From NCBI RefSeq assembly GCF_036588685.1, contig NC_086376.1, positions 28,619,930-28,683,929 of the forward strand: DNA of 64,000 nt, given 5' to 3'. Of this stretch, positions 19,910 through 34,200 are shown one piece after another (position 1 is the first letter of the stretch; every line of letters begins with the position of its first letter). The position numbers and the translations under genes were made by a program. The notes beneath the pieces are model-generated. The model was not told the origin of the DNA. It ran no database searches and worked only from the letters and a program-made list of their open reading frames with translations. The DNA is from Mytilus trossulus (Eukaryota; Mollusca; Bivalvia; Mytilida; Mytilidae).

Positions 19910-21361
19910 AACCCTTTAACGTTCAAGGATTTTTACCTTTTCTACCCGAATAAAGGATATCTGTTTTCAACCAATTGTACATTTCGATAAAAAGCTCACT
20001 CAAAGGACAATTAAGACTCATCTGATAGATAATTGACCAAGGTTTCAAGAAAACTTGATTTAAGGAAAAAATTCTTACGTTGGTCACGTGATATCTCTCA
20101 AAAGTCACGTACGTGACATGCTGAACTTTAAAGTGACAAAAATGTACAATTCGAACGGAAAAGCGGTTGTACAGACATTTAGTGACAAAAATAGAATATA
20201 GTTTTAGTGTAAAATTAATGCACGAAGACTTTTGGAAATGTTATCGGTGAAAACTTTATACAGAAAGATGTAAAACCTGTCTGGTTGGTAGAAATATTAA
20301 TACTTGAAACACCGTAAAATAGTGGATTTTTTTGATAATTTTTGTCAAAGTCAAATAAACGGTCCTAGTTTATGTTAGAGATGTACTATTCATAACTGCT
20401 TACAGAATGAGCCTTTAGGAAAGAATTTTGATTAAATATTTAATGAAAATCTGGTATTATTGAGTGCCCAGGCTAAGAATGTAATAAAAACAGAGAGGGA
20501 GGAGAAAAGGGAATTTATTTTTTCACCCTCCGGCAGTGAGGTTTGAACACGCGATCATGTTGGTGTCAAACTGTGCATCTTTGACTCAGCCACAGAAAAC
20601 GTGGGCCATTGGAAAACAAATGAAATTTAAAAAAAAAACAGCATATAAGTCATCATCTCTGTAAGAATAGAAATTATTTTTGGGAGTTTTTTTCTAAAGA
20701 AGCTAGTTTTTTTGAAAAGTACTATTTTTTTTATTTTTTCAAGCAAATATGTAAGAAAGTTATTCAGAAATGTTCGTTTTTTCGTCGATATGTCACTATT
20801 ACTATATCTTAGCGATACGATATCCAACATCCTCATAACCAGACACTACAGCAAAAAGATTTGTTATTGCTATTCCGACTTGACTAACAATTTTTAAGAC
20901 ATTTTAGATGTTCTCGTCTATCTTGCTATAAAAACTGACAAAACAAAACATGAAAATTCCTTGTTAATCGAGTTTTGTTTCAGTGTTGATACTCTATAAA
21001 TCAGATTTTATGTATGTGTATGGGTTTTGCTTACAGTTTTGATAGTATTCTTGTAAATGAGCACGGCACAGTTATCAAAATTGTCATGTTAAAACAAAAA
21101 AACAGCAACAATTTGTTTTGTGCCATTTTGTGAAAATATTCTATTTAATTTATTTTTTTCTGCAACAAAAAATCAAGTTGGTGGTATTCTGATCATTGAT
21201 TTGAGCCCACAACCACATATGTACGTAAAAAAATGTCAACGATACCAAACATCATGCAAACTACTCATCCAAAAATTTGGCTTATCGGTCAAATTGACCG
21301 ATAGGACGTTAAGGGGTTAATATACTTGTATTACAAATATCGTATCACAAAATTTCTTTAA
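19910..21361. other. Intergenic AT-rich DNA with a SINE-like patch
   Basis: No gene is visible apart from the tRNA-like patch at 20517-20605, which is listed separately. The rest is AT-rich with T runs around 20640-20760. Confidence 0.4.
20517..20605 (-). mobile_element. tRNA-like SINE head
   Basis: On the minus strand, TGTGGCTGAGTCAAAGATGC resembles a tRNA A box, and 30-40 nt later ATCGCGTGTTCAAACCTCAC resembles a B box close to GGTTCRANYCC. This matches the polymerase III promoter of a tRNA-derived SINE. Pairing of the arms is poor, so it is not called a tRNA gene. Confidence 0.5.
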
Positions 21362-22026
21362 AGGGGTATTAGCTGTCAAATAGTACACGTTCACCGATTT
21401 GACTCAAATTCTCATATTTAATGTACAACATTTTAACACTTAAATTCAAACTACAAAAGTTTAAAATAAACAATTTACAATGCATTTACTCCATAATATG
21501 TATTAGAATCTCTTATGTATTTCAGTCTGGTCGTCATCTTATTAACCACTGAGGTGACCTTCGAAGACTGCCAAATGTTATATAACCCGTTATTAACATA
21601 AATATAGATGTAAATAGATAGCAAACACGTTCTAAGGGATTTTCTAGGTATGTTTGATACCAAATTAAAGGTTAAAAATGTTACTTAGTTATCATCGTTT
21701 TTCCTGTATAAGAATGAGCTATTGTGAATCGAATCATGCAGTCAACCAACTATTTCACTTTCGATGTTGACATTCTTTTCCCTTTTATAGCTTAACACGC
21801 CTTGATTGTGTCCAACTCATCTATTACCAGGGCTCTGAATACGGATTTAATGAAGTCAAATTATTCACTTGCAAGTGTAAAATCTATCAGCCTTTGGTTA
21901 TTTTGACAAAACTGGCTGCTTAAATCGAATGGTTATTTCACTAAGTCATTCTAATTAGTGATTGAATAAAAAAGAAATCATATTTCAATATTTTTATATA
22001 TCTCGTAGCTACATTGTTATGCCCCT
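21362..22026. mobile_element. piggyBac-like MITE copy 2 (TTAA|AGGGG ends)
   Basis: A 665-bp homologue of 14437-15107. It starts AGGGGTATTAGCTGTC directly after TTAA (21358-21361) and ends GCCCCT directly before TTGA (22027-22030), which fits a TTAA duplication with one mutated side. Non-coding. Confidence 0.72.
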
Positions 22027-22139
22027 TTGAAGTTTGATAAAGAAAATATACCAATCAGACTCCTTTTTTCAAAATTTTGTCATTTTATGTTCAAGTCTTA
22101 AAGATCTTACTACTAGAACAACTTTTGAGTACCTTTTCA

Positions 22140-23850
22140 AGATCCTTGACAAAGAATCAAGATAATGGATATCTTCTTATATATATATATATCTAGAATG
22201 TACAGCTTACGATAATTTCATACGCCAAATATAGTTGACATATTGCGTTACACGTAGTACATGAAAAAAAGACCAAATCACAAAAAAACTTTGACCATTA
22301 ATCCATGAAAATGCGGTGAATGTCAGATGAAATTAGTTTGCAGTTCTTATCCCTTAATATAGTCTTTTTATACATCACATACAGTGACCTACTGTTTATA
22401 GTATACGAGATAAGACATTATTAATTAATTTTAACCTTGATCACTGATCCATGAAATGAGGTCGAGGTCAGGTGAACCTTATTTAAAGAGCATGTAGACA
22501 TTACAAGGAACCATAATTATGTACCAAATATAGTTACCCTAGTACTCATAAGTGAGATTTTTTAATTAGTTGCTGCACCATGACAATGAGTTCATATAAC
22601 AATGGACTTATGCCAGACAGAAGTTTCGTAACATAAACAAATCCAATGTCCTTTCAGAAGCAAGAACATATGTTACCCCATATATAAAGTGTATGTGTGT
22701 GTGTTCTCGTTAGGACCCTTTTGTTTTAACGGCAACAATTTTCACTGAGTTTCAGTTCAATGAAGAACAGTTGTTCCCAATGCATAGTGCAATTTTGAAG
22801 TTTGCACTTTTCATCTTGCTCTCATAGTTATTCATGGGCTTCATGACAAAACGGTAAAGAAGTGCATTTTATAGATTGCAACTATTCGAGTCTTTAGATA
22901 ATTTGTACAAAATGACATTTGTATTGTAGACAGTGAGGGTCTGATATTTTTTCTAGAACCTAGTTTTTTAAATTTTTGACAAGAGTTGAAATGTTTCACA
23001 CTAAACTTATCATTATTGTGTTTGTAATATGTAGGCTTTACAAGTATCACATAAACTAAACAAGATCATTGGTTCATATACTTGAGACAAAGGTCAGATG
23101 AACCCTACCAAATTACTTGCATACCAACACCAACTTTTGTCAGTCTATTGATTAGAGCATCTGAGAAACTAACCTCATTACAACAAGAGTGCACACGCTG
23201 AAATGTATCGCCTTCTTTACTAATCATTGATATTATGTTGATAGTCCTAAGTATAAAGCTTTATTAAAAACTGTCACATAAACTTAACATTAACCAAGAT
23301 AGCTAAACAAAGACCAATGAACCATGAAAATGAGGTCAAAGTCAGATGAACAATGCCAGGCAGACATGTACAACTAACAATGCTTCCATACAACAAATAT
23401 AGTTGACCTATTACTTATAGTTTAAAAAAAATAGACCAAAACACAAAAACTTAACACTGAGCAATGAACCGTATAAATGAGGTCGAGGTCAAATAAAACC
23501 TGTGCGACTGACATATAGATCATAAAATATTTCCATACACCAAATATAGTTGACCTATGGCATATAGTATTGGATAAAAAGACCAAAACTCAAAAAACTT
23601 AACTTTGACCACTCAACCATGAAAATGAGGTCAAGGTCAGATGACATTTGCCCGCTAGACATGTACACCTTACAATCATTCCATACAACAAATATAGTAG
23701 ATCTATTGCATAAAGTATGAGAAAAACAGACCAAACCACAATAACTTAACTATAACCACTGAACCATGAAAATGAGGTCAAGGTCATATGACACCTACTA
23801 GTTAGACATGTACACCTTACAGTCATTCCATACAGCGAATATACTAGCCC
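22140..23850. repeat. 147-bp tandem repeat (ATGAGGTCAAGGTCAGATGA)
   Basis: A degenerate tandem array. Its clearest units start at 23335, 23482, 23628 and 23775, spaced 146-147 bp. Each has ACCATGAAAATGAGGTCAAG, then GACATGTACACCTTAC, then CCAAATATAGTTGACCTATT. More diverged units lie further left. Two more units sit at 25180-25440, on the other side of an insertion. GAGGTCAAGGTCA is a tandem nuclear-receptor-like half-site word, but it is there as repeat sequence. Confidence 0.85.
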
Positions 23851-25170
23851 TATTGTTTATTGATAAGTATTGCAATTTGCATTTTGTTTTAATGAATTAT
23901 CAGTATTTAGTTCTAATATAATCTTAAAGCTATCCTAATTCTTTCTCACTTTTGAATTATAGTTTTTCATGTGTGACGTCATGCTGTTTCTAAATTTCAT
24001 AAATTTAAATGTGGCATAACGTTTGCCTTTTCGCCATCGTATGTGACGTCATTTTTTTAATTGCGTTGACGTCTGGACTGATTCGGGTGTGTCTATGCTG
24101 TATTGAACTTGGCATCATGTATTCGGGTTTAGTTTTCTGTAATAAGTTAATACTTCAGTTTCATTATGAATATATCTTTCACATTCATTTGTTAAAATTT
24201 ACTGTTTGCAATACTAGTAGCATGAATCGTTCTATATAATAGTGTTATTATCCCGGGCATAAAAACAATGCCATATTTGGCAAAACCTTTTCAACTTTTG
24301 ATCTTCAGTGCTGTACAACTTTGTACTTTTTTCACTTTCGATCTTTTATATCTGGGTGTTATGTATTCGGGTTTAGTTTTCTGTAATTAGTTAATACTTC
24401 AGTTTCATTATATGTATATCTCTTTCATATTCATTTGATAAAATTTACTGTTTGCAATAGCATGAATTGTTCTATATAATAAGAATGTTCTTATCCCGGG
24501 CATACAAACAATGCCGTATTTGGCAAAACCTTTTCAACTTTTGATCTTCAGTGCTGTACAACTTTGTACTTTTTTCACTTTCGATCTTTTATATCTGGGC
24601 GTCACTGGTGAGTCTTGTGTGGACAAGAGGCGTTTTTGGCGTATTGAATTTTAAACCTGATGCTTTTTGTTATCTATTAATCATGCTTTTCTTTGTCTAA
24701 TATGTTCTCCTTTTTATTTGTATTGTAGTCCTGTAATATTATGTTGTCATTTCAATGTTATATTTAACTCGATAGGTTTAGCATACCATAAAACCAGGTT
24801 CAACCCACCACTTTTATTCCCCTTTAAAAGTGTCCTGTACCAAGTCAGGAAGATGGCCATTGTTGAGTCGTTTGTATTTTTTCTTATTTTTTAGATATTG
24901 AGATAGATGTGGCACGGTAATTGTCTATCCCAAATTCATGTATTTGGTTTTGATGTTATATTTGTTATTCTCGTGGTGTTTTGTCTGTTGCTTGGTCCGT
25001 TCCTGTGTGTGTAGCGTTTCGGTGTTGTGTCTTTGTTCTCCTCTTTTATTTAATGTGTTTCCCTCGGTTTTAGTTTGTTACCCCGATTTTGTTTTTTGTC
25101 CATGGATTTATGAGTTTTGAACAGCGGTATACTAATGTTGCCTTTATTTATAGTATCTGAGATATGGACT
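23851..25170 (+). mobile_element. Dispersed repeat block splitting the 147-bp array
   Basis: This block separates the two parts of the 147-bp array. Within it a 243-bp segment is present twice in tandem (24117-24359 and 24360-24602), each copy containing ATGTATTCGGGTTTAG and CCCGGGCATA. The following text, GTCACTGGTGAGTCTTGTG and on to 25130, resembles the 3' part of a common mussel retroelement-like repeat and is related to 9067-9410. No reverse transcriptase frame is visible. The ORF at 24938-25120 has no domain I recognise. Confidence 0.6.
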
Positions 25171-25445
25171 TGACCACCAAAACTTAACCTTGTTCACTGA
25201 TCCATGAAATGAGGTCGAGGTCAAGTGAAAACTGTCTGACGGGGATGAGGACCTTGCAAGGTACGCACATACCAAATATAATTATCCTATTGCTTATAAT
25301 AAGAGAGAATTCAACATTATAAAAATCTGACCTTTTTTAAAGTGGTCACTGAACCATGAAAATGAGGTCAAGGACATTTTACATGTGACTGACGGAAAGT
25401 TCATAACATGAGGCATCTATATACAAAGTATGAAGCATCTAGGTC
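25171..25445. repeat. 147-bp repeat, right remnant
   Basis: Two diverged units of the array at 22140-23850 (GAGGTCGAGGTCAAGTGAA near 25212 and GAGGTCAAGGACATTTTAC near 25362). Confidence 0.7.
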
Positions 25446-25867
25446 TTCTACAAAAGTTGCAGGCTCGACAAAAATATAGGTCACGGATGAGTAAAAAAAG
25501 ATATTTCAATTTGAATCCTAAAAAATAGCACTTTTGCACCAAAGGGAGATAATTTTGAGCTTTTTCAATGATATAAACTTTTTAAAAATCATCTGGGGCC
25601 AAACCGAATCGATTTTTGGGGTTAATTTTTGTATCATATCATAAAGTAACAACTGATAGTGTAAGAAATGGAATTTTTTATAAAAAAAACAAATGCTTAA
25701 TTTATTGCGGACATTTTTGTACCCGTGAGCCTCCTTAAATGTTCAGAAAGTTATGTAAAATTATTTATTACAAAAAAAAACCTGAATTATTCAAAGAATT
25801 TTCAAACAGATGAGGAAATAGGGGTCTTACTAAGACATCTATTTCACAGTCTGACAGATAAAAAAAA

Positions 25868-26090
25868 AATGTCCCAAGTACACGTTGCCCCATCCGCATT
25901 ATCATTTTTTATGTTCAGTGGACTGTGAAAATGGGGGTAAAAACTCTAATTGGCATTAAAATTAGAAAGATCATATTATAAGGAAATATAAGATCATGTT
26001 ATATGGAAATCAACTTCATCAAAAACTTCCTCGACCAACAACTTAACCTGAAGCAGGACGAACACAATGAACGGACATAAAAGGAGCATA
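25868..26090 (+). mobile_element. Dispersed repeat (GTCCCAAGTACAC family), copy 1
   Basis: Shares GTCCCAAGTACAC, TATGTTCAGTGGAC, AAATTAGAAAGATCATAT and TTAACCTGA with 48246-48440. From memory a frequent bivalve repeat. No coding capacity. Confidence 0.65.
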
Positions 26091-26260
26091 AAAAATGTGT
26101 CTGAATGATGCAGCTCATCCTTGTCAAGCTGCTGACAAAATATGATCAGTAGTACACGAACAATCAAAAAATGTGAAAGAATATTTTAATGGACAAAGAA
26201 AATTCATTTAAGACCACACTCCTAGAGTTTGGGTATAAGCTTGACTAAAGTTTTTGTTAG

Positions 26261-26310
26261 ATAAAATTGAGAATGGAAATGGGGAATGTGTCAAAGAGAC
26301 AACAACAGAT
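26261..26310 (-). mobile_element. End fragment of GCATTGAAGACC-family repeat
   Basis: Contains AAAATTGAGAATGGAAATGG then GGGAATGTGTCAAAGAGAC, the inverted end of the repeat in Kelch intron 5 (10260-10305). A third copy lies at 30164-30230. Confidence 0.65.
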
Positions 26311-26979
26311 AAGATCATAAGAGATAACTGATGATGAGATAACTGATGAAAAGACAGAAATAGGTAAATGCATCATATCCCACTACTAGAGACTCAGAGG
26401 GTATATAACAAACAACTACAAAAGATTTCACAAAATTTATTTAACATTTTCAAACATGGAAGTTCAGAAAAGACAGCTATAACGAAAGATATGTATATAC
26501 AAAACAATAACAGAGTGAGTCCATGTGTTTGAAAAGAAAGATAAATTTTACAAAACATACAAAAATACACAATATTAACATGTAAATGTTTTACCAAATC
26601 ACCAGGTATATAAAAATATATTGGCTTATCAAACAGATAAAATATGAAAGAAGTTGTATGGTCTGACATGAGTTTTAAAGATAGGCATGTGAACAAAATA
26701 TAAAGACAGCTTTCTTTAAATCACACACAAGTTTCCTATTCAATTAAGAGCTATTGTACTAAGAAACCAAAATGGAATTTGAGAAAATTAATCTTGTTCA
26801 AGTCACCATTTTTTTCATTGACATTTAAAAACATGAAGAAATTCCAAAATTGAACATACTTATAAGTAGCATTACAGTAATACATAAAGCATCTACCATA
26901 TAAATTATAGAAATAATAGAGACATAGAAGAAGGCCAGTGGTCAAACATCTTCAAAATGGTTTTTACTACAAAAGTCAC

Positions 26980-27052
26980 ACACAAGTTTCCGAGTTAGAC
27001 ATTAGTAACGTCTTCTTTTGGAGAAGACGTTACTAAGTTGGAAAACTTGTGT
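26980..27052. repeat. 73-nt hairpin
   Basis: A perfect 13-bp stem (TAGTAACGTCTTC at 27003-27015 against 27023-27035) with a 7-nt loop is extended outward by imperfect pairing of ACACAAGTTT at 26980 with AAACTTGTGT ending 27052. It could be a small MITE or part of a larger palindromic insertion. Confidence 0.7.
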
Positions 27053-30000
27053 CTAATCCATTTGTCTCTTTTTTTAGAACAATAAAATATGTTTAAACTT
27101 AACTACAAAAGTCATTGTGATTAAACTTTCCTATATATCTCCCACTAAAATTCATATATTTTTTATCAATGCAATAGATTTGTTTTTAATAATTTTGTTG
27201 CAACTGAATTAATTTACAAATTTTATAAGAAATAAAATGCATTGTACAACTCCAGTGTCAAAAAGAATACAATTTTAAAATAATGGGAAAGATTGTCAAC
27301 TTTTGAGGAATAGAAAGGTACCCTAGCGAAAAATCTTTTTCTTGTTTAATTTTTTGTGCCTTGCAGAGAAAGTGTTTATAACTGAGTTATTTTGCCCCAT
27401 AAGTGCTACCCTAAGAGTCCTTGTTGTCCAGTCAATCTAGCATATATTTGACCTAAACCTTAAATTGCAACAGATTTTTTTTTAAAGTTTTAATCTTTAG
27501 CATTATACCCCAAAAATACACAGAACAAAGTCCCATAAAATCTACTTACTGAATATACTATATTAATTTGTATACGTTTGTTTTCTCGAGGTCCCGATCT
27601 ACAGAGGGGAATATGATGTTCAAAGGGGAATATGATATTCAGAGGGGAATATGAAGTTTTGTTCGACGTCACGTGTGATAGTTTCAACCAATCAAATGTT
27701 GATTTCACCATTAAAATCAACATGCAGTGGAATAATATCAAATATTCACCTTATATTTTTTTTAAATGGTCACAAAGCCATAAATTTGCAATTTCTTTAA
27801 TGAAAAATGTGCAAAAAAAATTACCCATAACACTTTGGATTTGTACATTTCATGAGCAGAAGATTATATAATATTGTGAAACACCAACTTATCACCCTAT
27901 CAAAGTATCATACATTACATGAATTTTAAGAAAAACCAACCAAAATCGGTCAAACAAAAAAAAGACTCGTTTTGGGGGAGTTATATCCCTTTCCCATGTT
28001 AATTTCCACTATAAATTAAAAATGTTGACTTGAGTTTTCCTCAAGTTAGATGTATGGGAACCTTTTCTGTGTATACTTGGGGCTTAATGCTATAGATAAC
28101 AACTATAATATTTTCTGTTGCAATTAGTTTGAAGTTCAAACTTAGTAGTTGACTGGACTATTGCTTCACCTGAATATTTAGGATGTATTTATGTCAGGTT
28201 TAGAAATTTTTGTAAAATGTTCAGACACCTGGAATGCTTTCCTACAATACAGAGTAAAATATTTTACACCATAACTCTTATTCCTTTTCATATGAGATTT
28301 CAACAGCTCATAAAATGTCATTTGACAAAATAAAGGCAGATCCTAGATTTCCTCTTCTTTAAATCTGACACCAAAATAAGGGGGTCAGTAAAAAAACTAT
28401 CTGAATTAAGTTTTTTATCCTACATTGAACTTTTGATGTCGTCCCTTACTTATCAATATTTCTAGATATGTTGAAATGATATTCAGCTAGCCCCTACAAA
28501 AATATAAATTGCACAATTCTATAGACCAAACCGAAAATAGTACCTTAACAATCCAATAGACATGGCAAACATGATAAGGGCTAATGCCCAATAATGTAAG
28601 CCCTAAAAAGAAATTGTTTTTGATAAACAATTAATTATAATACAGACAACATAGCTTTAAACATAAGATATCAATAAATATATATTAATTTCTTTTTATC
28701 AAAATTTGATTTCCTGGCTCTAAAAGAAAATTACTGGTAATACAGAAAATACAATATTTCTTTGTTGCTATATAACAGTGCAGCACCATTTTGTTTTATC
28801 GTTAAAATAAAACAGTTACACATTTTACATATTCTTATAGCAAAAGTTTAATCAAAATACAGAATAATAACAAAGGTCAACATATACATGATATAGGTTT
28901 ATTACCTTTGTATGTTTTTGAATACATGTATTGATAAGCTGAAAAGTGCCACATAGCAATGTAACAATGAGAGCACTTACATTCATACAACTTTGCTTCA
29001 TACAATCACTATGATTGGTCAATACATTTATTGACTAAATTCAGAAATAATTGGGATTTTTGAAGAATGGACCAAAATGCGTATAAAATTTAAGTTTTAG
29101 TTAATTTGAGTTATTGCGATTTTGTAGAACACGGCAGACAGAATTACAGATGTATGTATAAGATAGCCAAATATGCATTCTCATTAATAATTACTTGCAT
29201 CCTTTACAAGAATATCTCTAAATAATTTCAGAATTTATCAATGTTTTTGACATCTTTATTAACATTTCACCAATCTTTTTATGGAATGACTGAAATATTT
29301 TTCTGTCAAACTGTCTAAAAAGAAATAATATAAAAAATTTGGTGCACACTGAATAACGTGAATAGACAGAAAAAATATTAGTCATTTCTTATAATTTAAT
29401 TCTAAATTCCGTTTTGACACAGCTGGTGACTAAGTTTGAGGGTGTAGGACATTGCAACGAAGAATTCATTATTATATAACTACTGATTAAATAAGTTACA
29501 ATTTGGTATTAAATGTCTTACATGATTCAATTTTTTTTATGTGCATCTTCAGTACCATTGAACTTGTTAAAGACAGTGATTAAAGTTTGGCAGTTCTAAC
29601 AGTTTAATTAAATGGTGTATTAAGATTTGAGGGGAGTAACAAAAGTTCAGGTTGACAGTGCTATCAATATATGTGTAAATTCTTTATGTAAAATGTATCC
29701 ACACAATTTAATTTATACACTATTGACAATATAAATACAGCTATAGTAAATGAACACTTCAAGGTAAAATGTAACAACAGACTAGTACAATGTAGTATGG
29801 CTTATATGGGTAAAATCTTATCATTACTGTGAGAGAAAAAAAGTGTAACATACAATGTTTGAACTATCATAATAGGAGGTTGACCATTTCCAAAGCACTA
29901 GGCCATAATAAATAATAGGTTTGTTTGACAAATCGCTACCTAACCAGAAAAAAGCTGCCTACTCAAATTCTTTTATTGTCCTGATTTGAAGAAGTTTTTT

Positions 30001-31226
30001 TTTTAATCAAATAGGCATGAAGACTAATAAACATCTGATACTTCAATTTATTTTTTTGAAAAAATTCTGGGTTTAAATAAACAAAGAATATTTTTATATC
30101 AAATATTGGTATGAATAAATTATTATTACCACAGAATACTCTAAAATGTCACTAAAATGTTAAAATTGAAAATGGAAATGGGGAATGTGTCAAAGAGACA
30201 ATAACCCGACCGGACCAAAGAGCAGACAACATGTAACTGTATGTATAGCTCTGCACAGTGAAATAATGTCCAAATCCTCATACTACAATGAATTATTTAG
30301 ATCTGGAAGAATTAAAATTTCAGGAAAAACTGATAAGAAATGTGTGATGAAAACAAATAAACTAATTAAGTAAGGATAGCAATGTGATTAGTTTATAGTT
30401 CATACTGAAATATCAGCCACAGTAACCTGAATCTTGGACATGCACATTGCTAAGTGTCCTAATTTGTGTTACCGTTTTCTTCATTCATTTCATATCAATT
30501 TGCCAGATTTCAAAATTATTCCAGATTCAAATACATTGTTATTCAATTGTACACATGTTTTATAAAAAAATATTCTGAATTCTTTAATCTTGTGCTATTT
30601 ATGATTTAAGGTTACCATTACCAACACTATATTGTAGCAACAGCCTTAAAACCGGTACATGTTAATCTTCAATTTGATAACGTAAAAATCTTTCCTTTCT
30701 AATATGAAAAATGTTTAAAAAAAATTTCTATTTATGAAAAGAACAAATGCATACATATATAAGCTTCTTGTCTAAAAAAAAAATTCAAGTGTTTCATGGT
30801 AACATATGTTGGAGAAACTATTTTTTTTTTTGCGTAATAACATGAATATTGTAATAGATATATAAAAATAATCATAAAATCATATATGTATTACAAGGAA
30901 ATTTGGTGTACATGTCATGATTCAGAGTTAATTACAATCGTTGTTTCAGATGAAAAAATAATTCTTCCTGGACATCCTTGGCCTCCAATCTACATCGTAT
31001 TCACCAACACTGAAAGATCATGGTAATGGAACTCACTATTCTTCTCCATGAATAAAAATGTGTCCTTTCACAGTCAAATGACACGATAGAAATGAACTGA
31101 ATTCAGTACACAATATACTAGTACATTGTATGGTAAGGGTAAACACCATCAGATCAAATAAATATTGTCCTCACTGATTCAACTGTTTTAGAATACATTT
31201 GAATGGAATTTGGTTTCCTGCTATTT
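27053..31226. other. AT-rich DNA downstream of the CKS gene
   Basis: No coding exon is recognisable. Part of it is presumably the CKS 3' UTR, whose end cannot be set. It holds a three-fold AGAGGGGAATATGA repeat at about 27603-27655, a GACGTCACGTG patch at 27665-27675, a decayed mariner-type MITE piece at 29036-29130 (compare 40495-40700), and the repeat end at 30164-30230. The rest shows nothing identifiable. Confidence 0.4.
30164..30230 (-). mobile_element. End fragment of GCATTGAAGACC-family repeat
   Basis: AAAATTGAAAATGGAAATGG, GGGAATGTGTCAAAGAGAC and then CCCGACCGGACCAAAGAGC repeat, in inverse orientation, the end of the element at 10108-10305. Confidence 0.65.
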
Positions 31227-31264
31227 CTACGTTACTGGTCTTCTAAACAGTAATATATGTGGCT
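31227..31264 (-). CDS. CKS exon 3
   Basis: This exon has 38 coding nt: acceptor CTTTTTCAG at 31266-31265, then [11 protein letters not shown] and TAG at 31229-31227. It forms the last beta strand, which in known CKS structures can swap between monomers. Confidence 0.95.
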
Positions 31265-34200
31265 CTGAAAAAGAAAAAAACATATAAAAAATTATTAACA
31301 TAGTTAGTAGTCAAACTAGTAATATACATGATATTCCTGACTGAAAATGTATATCACTACTTGACTAAATCATGGAAAACAAACTAATAAACTAGGTGCA
31401 ACTGCTTTAGTTGACTAAAACTAATGTCTCCAGCAGGGTTTCCGCTGGCGGTCGCCATTTTCGCAATTTGCGAAAAAATAATAATTGTGGCGATTAAAAT
31501 TCGTCATTGGCGAAAGAAATATATATAACGATTTTTTCCAGCCATCTTGTTTGTTTACTTTTTCGAGTTTCTCTGACTTTACCCATCAGACAATACTCGG
31601 AATTCACCTTGAACTCGTTCAGATTTTGACAGAAAATCAATAATCAGCTGATTGCATTTATAGCTATCGACATCAAAGGACTAATTAATAAAGGTGTTGA
31701 TTGTATGATATGACAAAATGATATGGTTAAATGGCTTCTGTCATATGTCTCAAAAGGGATTTATTTACCGCTTTGTGAAGCACGTGTTTGAAGCAAAATT
31801 TACGCTTCCTCTCCTTCTTTAGAAAAGAAAATTATTGTTATGACGAAAAATGTTCAAAAGCTAGAAAGGTCTCTGATTTAAAACTTTATCATTTAACTTT
31901 CATATAGATCATTGATTTGAGTGGGTACTTCAAAGTCGTTTCAGTAACACTGGTGTTTCAAGCATAGTTTTACTTATTTACGATGGTCTAGAAAAGAAAA
32001 CTGTCGTTATGAAGAAATCTATTTAAAAGGTTGGCATGAGAGTAACCCTTCAATGTAATGACTACACTTTACACGAGGGATCAATTCCAAGTAATAAGAT
32101 TCTTCGTTTTGTTGTAAAAAAAACACTTCTTATTTTGGGGGGAGGGGGGTTGGGGGTGCTGGAAAAAAAGAAAATTTTAAAGGAAAAATATATTTGGCGA
32201 AAAAAATAATAAAGTGGCGAAAAATATATTGTTTTGGCAAAGGTGGCGAAAAAAATAATTGACCCAGGGGAAACCCTGCTCTCCAGTCATTGATAGAAGT
32301 CCCTAAAGGCTATTACATGTCTAATATACTCTTAATGACAGCGACATTCAGTAATGTAACTTGTATTAATGTATTTATATTTATAACCTGCTGTGTTTCA
32401 ATGAATAATGATAACGTTTGATTAATATCTTTATGAAAAAATGCTTTTTACATGTTACCATTGCACACAATAAACACCATTTTCATGATTGGCACCCTAC
32501 CCTTCAGAAAACCTAGATCTAGGACACTGAGCAACACAAGCAGTTACTGTACATAAAAATGAGGCTAAGGATAATGCACATATACATGATATATAACTGA
32601 CTGAAATTTAGTTTCATGCAGCATTTTTACGAGGCGTAGGCATTAGATCATTAACAATGTTTTTCCCTTGTATTTCTAGTTCTAAAAGAAACAATTCATA
32701 CAAAAAGTTGGTTCTGTAATCTCTTAAGACTTACTATAACTGATATAACCTTTTGATATAAACTTCAAACAAGAGGCTGTCACAACGACAACAAACCAGA
32801 TTTATTAACATTTATTTGTGTCCTGGCAATATCACATGAATCATTACTGATGAATGGTGAAAGTGAAAATCATCAATATCAAATTTGACCTCCATATCGT
32901 AATCAGTATCAACATATTAAAATTTGAAAAGCTTAGATTGAATGGTTCATGAGTAAAATGCAACAACGTGAATGAAAACACCATTTTACAATCTTTCAAG
33001 AACCATAACTCCTGAACGGTAAAAGTCAAAATCGTCATTATTGAACTTGACCTCCATTTTGTCATCAGTGACAACATATTAAAATTTGGGAAGCTTTCGT
33101 AGAACAGTTCATGCGTAAATGCACGGACACGTCTGGAAACTCCATTTTTCAATCTTTTAAGAACCATAACTCCTGAACAGTAAAAGTCAAAATGGTCATT
33201 GTTGAACTTGACCTCCATTTTGTCATCAGTAACAACATATTAAAATTTAGGAAGCGTTCTTAGAACCGTTCATGCATAAATGCACAGACACGACTGGAAA
33301 CTCCATTTTTCAATCTTTTAAGAACCATTACTCCTGAACAGTAAAAGTCAAAATCGCCATTATTGTACTTGACCTTCATTTAGTTGTCAGTAACAACATA
33401 TCAAAATTTTAAAAGCTTTGGTTGAACAGTTCATGAGTTAATGCACGGACAGCATTTGATTGCTGCCAACCCAACTGCACATCCCCAAATCAATAACCGA
33501 CATTTTTGTCACAAAAATCCGGTAAAAAATTGGATGAGAAATGTAGGTGTTAGTGAAAGAGTGCTGACAATACAATGTTCAATTAAATTACATTTCAAAA
33601 AGACATTAAAAAATAAAAGATCTAAACAAATATTAATGTACACACAAATTTTCAAACTCCCCCTAAGACATTGCTGATAAAAATCTATGATATAAATTTA
33701 ATAACAATCCTTCAAGAAATTTAGGTGTGAAAAGCTTTTGAACTTGTCAAGAGACATTGGGGAGATAAACCTTTGTTTTAAATTTTTATGCAATGCATAC
33801 CAATAGATGCCAAGCATATCTATGTCCCCCTGCAATGCATAGCAATATATATAGCTACCCAGTGTTTCTATGTCCCCCTGCAATGCATAGCAATAGATGC
33901 CTAGCATATCTATGTCCCCCTGCAATGCATAGCAATAGCTACCCAGTGTTTCTATGTCCCCCTGCAATGCATAGCAATAGATGCCTAGCATATCTATGTC
34001 CCCCTGCAATGCATAGCAATAGCTACCCAGTGTTTCTATGTCCCCCTGCAATGCATAGCAATAGCTACCCAGTGTTTCTATGTCCCCTTGCAATGCATAC
34101 CAATAGATGCCTAGCATATCTATGTTCCCACTGCAATGCATAGCAATAGCTACCCAGTGTTTCTATGTCCCCCTGCAATGCATAGCAATAGATGCCTAGC

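Noticed and set aside
24938..25120. Hydrophobic Cys-rich small protein
   Set aside because: Lies in a text I recall as a high-copy mussel repeat; no signal or domain supports a gene.
26980..27052. microRNA precursor
   Set aside because: Stem and loop fit, but it may be a small palindromic insertion and nothing in the sequence favours processing; small-RNA reads would be needed.
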